64,000 bases of DNA from Lactarius indigo. Lineage: Eukaryota; Basidiomycota; Agaricomycetes; Russulales; Russulaceae. Below, piece after piece: positions 59,677 through 64,000 of the stretch (positions are counted from its first letter, which is position 1; each line of letters starts with the position of its first letter). The notes below the pieces were generated by a model. That model worked only from the letters and a program-made list of their open reading frames with translations. It was not told the DNA's origin and searched no databases. A program made the position numbers and the translations under genes. The stretch covers positions 2,232,001-2,296,000 of the forward strand of contig JAFKAC010000007.1 of NCBI GenBank assembly GCA_025766275.1. Reading direction: 5' to 3'.

Positions 59677-62600
59677 CTAAGCTGCCACCACGACTTGAGG
59701 TGGCACAACCGTGGCAGCGGCGGCAGCAGAGGGCGCGACGACACTCTGGCCCCTACTCAGCCGCCTCCAAAACTCGCCTCCAGACCGCCTCCGCACGGTC
59801 TTCTTCGCGCCGCCCTTCTCCTCGCCCTCTTCCGACGCGCTCCTATTCTTCCGCTTCTGCTTCGCAGTACTGGTAGTAGTAGCCGCGCGCGCGAGCGCGA
59901 GCGCGTCGGCCGTATCGCACCGCGCGACGAGGCTGCTCGGCGGCGGGCGTTCGTCCGGATCGTCCAAGGCCCACGCGACGCTCCACCCTTCCCCTTCCTC
60001 CTTCTCCGAGTCGCGGGCAGCGCCGCGCTGCGAGCGCAGCAGCGCGATGGCGCGCTCGCGCCGCCGCGCGATTTGCCGCGTGCTCCCGGCGTACTTCTTC
60101 TCGTGGCGCTGCGCGCACGCGATGTAGATGCGTGCCCAGCGCGCGGAGACGACGCCGAGGTGCGTGGGGTCGACGTTGAGCGCGGGGAGGTCGCGTTCGG
60201 GCTCGAGGGGGCGGATGGTGCCGTTCGTCGCGACGCGCTCGCGGATCATGGTGCGGTTGCTGCTGCTGTCGTTCTCCTTCGCCTGTTGTATCTGTCATTC
60301 AAGGTTTTTGGGTGAAGGGAGCAAAGACGCTCTTACCCATCCTCCGTGATACACGACTGGGTCTCCGGCTAGGACGTCTGGGTCCTCCGTGTGGACCTCT
60401 CCAGAAGTGCTTCTGTCCGATCTTGAAAATAGCGAGCTTCGGCGGAAGGACGTCGTCATGCGTGATAAACGTGTCGGCCTTATCGGCACGCTCGGCTGAG
60501 CTATTGTCGGTTGTTCGACTTCCGGGACTGGCGACGAGAGCTTCACGGGCGAGGTAACCATCTCCTCGGGTGCGAGGTCCGACATCCACGGCGGCGGTAG
60601 TTTGCGCTTCTGCAACGCGGCGGTGGGCGGCATGTTCGTGACGTGCTTGATGAACGTTGCGATGGCGCGGTAGCAGTATACCGCTGGGGTAGAAGCGATG
60701 AACATCATCGGGAGCACGTGTGCAGCGTCTAACGAAATCAAAAAAGCTGAGCAAAAAAAAAAAAGAAAAGAAAAGAAAGGTGGACCCGGTTGCGTACCGT
60801 CGTAGACTTGGAGATGGACCGTCGTTGGCTTCATCCTGCTCTCGATCCCTTCGTATACAGGATACAGCTTCTTCACCTCTTCCGACACGGGGTACTTCTC
60901 AGGATTCGCAGCGCGGTGTGCCCTAACGAACGCATTAGATCTACACGCACCCCGAAGAAATGAAGAGATAGACTGACGTGAATATGATCTCGTCCCTGAG
61001 CACTTCCCGATCGCTCGCAATCACAAAGAGCGGCGGGAGCCCGCCGAGATAAGCCAGCGCAGGACTGACAAGCGGGTGGATGAGCAGGTCATTCGTGGTG
61101 TACAGCTGGATCTGCTGCGGGATCTCCAACAGCGCGCCGTCCTCTCCTGCAACCCGCACAACGTTCTCGCGCTGGGTGTCTTGCGTCTCCACTACGCGAT
61201 TGCCGTCGTCGTTGCTAGGCGGTACGACGGCTGCGCCGCGCGTGCTGCCGGGCCGGAGCAGCTCGCGGACTTGGCGATTAACGTCGTCCGGCGGGGGTGG
61301 CCAGAGCGGACTCGGCTTGTGCGTCGTGAGTCCCGTCGCAGGTACAATGTCCTATTTCCACGGACCGCTCAAGTCAATCAGTAAGAGAGATGAGATGGGG
61401 GGGGATATATGTCGGTACCGTGTCGGTATTGAGGAAGATGCTTGGGAACGAGTGGTGCAAATCGCACCAGGGGGAGACGAGTACGGCGCCTGCGGGTGCT
61501 GGAAGACCGGCGTCGCGGACAACCTGTAGGAAAGCGAGAGCGAGCCCGCCACCGGCCGAGTCGCCTCCGACGACGATGTGGCCTGGTTGGACGGGGCGGT
61601 GCGCGGCTCCCGGTGGTGGCTCAATAAGGAAGAGGTCTGGATGCGGGTACGTTAGTTGCATTGTGATGGGGTGTGCCGCGGCACGCACAGGACGCTAGAA
61701 GGTCTTGCAAACCGCAGGGGAAGGGGTATTGAGGTGCAAGCCGGTAGTTCGGCGCTATAGCGCAAAGGCTCCTGTTAGCATACGGAACGCGCGCACACAC
61801 ACTAAACATCTCACCAAACACGCGTCCGTGGATTTTGCGCGCATAGCGCTGAATCATATACCTGCGTTTTTTCCAGTCCGGATCAATTACCCGCGATGCC
61901 ACACAGACGGCGGGTCAATCAATGACAACCGTACCTTTCCTGGTCCACAGCACCAAAATAGTAGCCCCCTACGAAACGAAACACAAACAGAGCGTAAGCA
62001 CCGGGCGGAGGCTCGAAACAAAACCGGGTTCTGACCTCCGTGTGCCCACAGCAAACACCGCATCTCGTCCATCTCGGGGCGGTACGCGCCGCTCGCCTCC
62101 GTATCGTCCGTACTCACCCGCGCGTGTACACCTGGCGGCGGCGGCGGCGACGACTCCGGCGACGACACGGGGGACAAGAGAGGCGGACTCGTGCCAGGAC
62201 TCCCGCTCTCGCCAACACTGCCCGTCCTCTCCGCCATCGCCGCGGCCTTCTCGCGGCGCCTCGCCTCCTTCCAGTCCCTCTTATCCATGATCCACTCCGC
62301 GTCGATCCTTGCATACCCAAAAACATCATCAGCACTGCCGACGTAAAACAAAAACAAAAACAAAAAAAAAACGCACCCGCGGTCTCCAGGACGTACCTGC
62401 CACCAGCGCACGCCACCGACCACGCGGCGGGCCTCGTGCTCGCCGCCAAAGGCACGCACGAGCACACGTGCCGCCTCGGCGCAGCACGTCTGCGGAACGG
62501 TGACGCGCACAGCTTGGGACGAAGGTCCCGCGGGTGTGCGCAGGGCCGTGAATTGCTGGAGCTCCTCGACGGTGTGACTAAGTGACCGTCACGGCTCTTA

Positions 62601-62905
62601 GCGAAGTGGTAGAAAGTGCGGAAGCAGAAACGTTACCTTGTTGACGCCTCCATGAAGTTCTGTGTCGACGATGTTTTTCAGATCATTTTTTGGGATTGAG
62701 AGATGGGGGGAGGGGGACTCACGCGAGTGATGGTGAATGCTTCGTCGTACATCAGCTCTTCGAGGCGCAGTGGCACTGGCCCCGTTGATCCTTCCCTACT
62801 CTTGCTCTTATCTTTGATAACCCTGTCGTAGTAGTGCCGCACGACGATCCCAATGGCGAGCGGCATGAGACCGAGGGTCGTCCTCGTCGTTAGTGAGGCG
62901 GACAT
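59677..62905 (-). CDS. Alpha/beta hydrolase (HSL-type), with C-terminal extension
   Basis: An esterase/lipase of the Abhydrolase_3 (hormone-sensitive lipase) group. The ATG at 62905 gives MSASLTTRTTLGLMPLAIG, an N-terminal hydrophobic segment that may anchor it. Then LRLEELMYDEAFTITR, an acidic/Pro-rich insert (SPESSPPPPPGVHARVSTDD), and LLWAHGGGYYFGAVDQER, the oxyanion HGGG motif rebuilt across an intron. IVVGGDSAGGGLALAFLQ holds the nucleophile Ser, PPLFVIASDREVLRDE the acid, and DAAHVLPMMF the catalytic His. A long extension (about 230 residues) follows: RLSRMTTSFRRSSLFSRSDR, then MIRERVATNGTIRPLEPERD, DPTHLGVVSARW and WALDDPDERPPPSSLVARCD, ending VVPPQVVVAA at 59677. The extension recurs in the next gene. 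About ten introns are needed. The extension's function is unknown. Confidence 0.85.
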
Positions 62906-63075
62906 CCTTTGCTGGTTCTCTGTTACCGACCGGGGGGGGGGGGGGGGTATATCTGTATCGGGATGGGTTGTGGGTCATCGCGAGCGTCTTTATATTACTA
63001 CGCAGACGCCAGGCACGACACTAGAGCAACTGATTGCAATTGCAAGGGAAGAACTGACAGATGTTCCATGAATCC

Positions 63076-64000
63076 CTAATACAAGACCTCGACATTTCTC
63101 CTTGTAGGTCCTCTAACTACGCCCACGTCTTCCTTCTCGACAACACCACGCTGCAGCTTGGCAGTGAACAAAACAGCCATCATAGCCGCAGCCCCAGCGC
63201 TCTTCCACGAACTCAACCCTGGGCCCTGCCCGCCGCCGGCAGGGGCTGTAAACTCTAGCAACCACCTTCTATCCGCCGCCCGCGCGAACCGCAGTGCCTC
63301 CTCAGTGTCTAGCCGTCCGACGATACTGCTCGGCGGTGGACGCTCGTCCGCATCCAGCGCCCAAGCGAGCCTCCACATTCCCCCGCCGGCGTCGGCACCA
63401 CCTGTCGAGCGAAAATAGCGTCGCAGCGCCGCTGCACGATGCGCAAGGTCCCGACTCGCGTGCTCGACGTTGCGCGCGCGAGCCTTCTCGATCCCCTTGA
63501 TCGTCGACGCGAACTTCTGGTCCGCAGCCTGCTTGGCGGCCGTGTACCGCTCTAGAACGCTCTCCGGGATGACACCGACGAGCTGCGGGGTTAGCCTGAA
63601 CGCGGGAAGGTCCTCCTCGTGCTCAAGCGGGCGGACTATCCCTTGCGTCGAGACGCGCTCCCTGATCATGGGCATGCTGTCTCCAGGCTGCAAGTAAACC
63701 ATCAGAAGGGAGGAATTGGATTTGGTGTCATGATGGTGACGTACCCAATGCTCGTAAGCGGCGGCGGCGCCTGCAAACAACACAACTGGAGGTTCTTTCG
63801 GCTCCGAAGTGTGCCCCTCGCTGCACTGGCCATCGTCCCGTGAGCTACTTCGTGAGACTTCCTCGTTTCCAAATCGGAACATCTGCGCGCTCCGACCTCT
63901 TAATCGTTGTGATAGAGAAGCTACTATTCGATAGCGCTCCTGAGCTTTCGCACCCACAACCGATGGAAGCACATCGACGGACGGGTCGTCTGAACCAGAT
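63076..64000 (-). CDS. C-terminal part of a second hydrolase, cut by window edge
   Basis: The 3' part of a tandem paralog of the preceding gene; its catalytic part would lie right of the window. It shares the extension motifs in the same order: MIRERVSTQGIVRPLEHEED, LTPQLVGVIPESVLERYTAA and WALDADERPPPSSIVGRLDT, then EALRFARAADRRWLL. A possible intron lies near 63686-63744 (joining YEHW to QPGDSMPMIRERV). The stop is at 63076 after RRNVEVLY. The intergenic gap to the neighbour's start is only about 170 nt and holds a 17-G run (about 62931-62947). Codon use and motif order suggest a working gene, but the active-site motifs cannot be seen here. Confidence 0.7.
   Translation of the reverse strand, partial: SGSDDPSVDVLPSVVGAKAQERYRIVASLSQRLRGRSAQMFRFGNEEVSRSSSRDDGQCSEGHTSEPKEPPVVLFAGAAAAYEHWVRHHHDTKSNSSLLMVYLQPGDSMPMIRERVSTQGIVRPLEHEEDLPAFRLTPQLVGVIPESVLERYTAAKQAADQKFASTIKGIEKARARNVEHASRDLAHRAAALRRYFRSTGGADAGGGMWRLAWALDADERPPPSSIVGRLDTEEALRFARAADRRWLLEFTAPAGGGQGPGLSSWKSAGAAAMMAVLFTAKLQRGVVEKEDVGVVRGPTRRNVEVLY

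Overview
This window looks like nuclear DNA of a basidiomycete fungus, most likely an Agaricomycete. Genes sit on both strands without operons. Most carry many short introns of about 45-65 nt with GT-AG (sometimes GC-AG) ends. Several families are typical of that group: a DUF6534 membrane protein, microsomal P450s, a HAK potassium transporter, an OPT transporter and a CFEM protein. I rebuilt exon joins by eye from reading frame, splice sites and family knowledge. No alignment or RNA evidence was available, so exon ends are proposals.

Layout. 0-6.4 kb: the 5' part of a P450 (-), a DUF6534 protein (-), a small inverted-repeat element and an APH-fold phosphotransferase (-). 6.5-14 kb is a housekeeping stretch: the Mgs1/WRNIP1 AAA+ ATPase (+), mitochondrial Hsp70 with a heat-shock element (+) and a MATE transporter (-). 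14-21 kb is gene-poor, with one long orphan ORF, structured palindromes, a Pro/Ser-rich membrane protein (-) and a damaged zinc-finger gene in an AT-rich island. 21.4-24.5 kb: an OPT oligopeptide transporter (+).

25.4-38.5 kb is the most unusual part. A 2-oxoglutarate/Fe(II) oxygenase gene and its divergent promoter occur twice, about 8 kb apart, with a HAK K+ transporter between the copies. In the right copy the promoter also drives an intact, intron-rich MFS permease. In the left copy only the first exon and part of the first intron of that permease remain. 38.8-43 kb: an uncharacterised single-exon protein and a P450 (+). 44.5-47 kb: a class II DAHP synthase (-), the shikimate entry enzyme. 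48.6-53.5 kb: a tandem pair of an unrecognised two-part protein family with a SAM-like C-terminus. 54.8-59 kb: a CFEM GPI-type protein and a mitochondrial half-size ABC transporter. 59.6-64 kb: a tandem pair of alpha/beta hydrolases with a shared C-terminal extension; the second runs off the window.

How they may work together: the divergent oxygenase/permease pair is the only arrangement that suggests co-regulation of an enzyme with uptake of its substrate. The remaining genes look like ordinary neighbours. I saw no tRNA, rRNA, CRISPR array or intact transposon.
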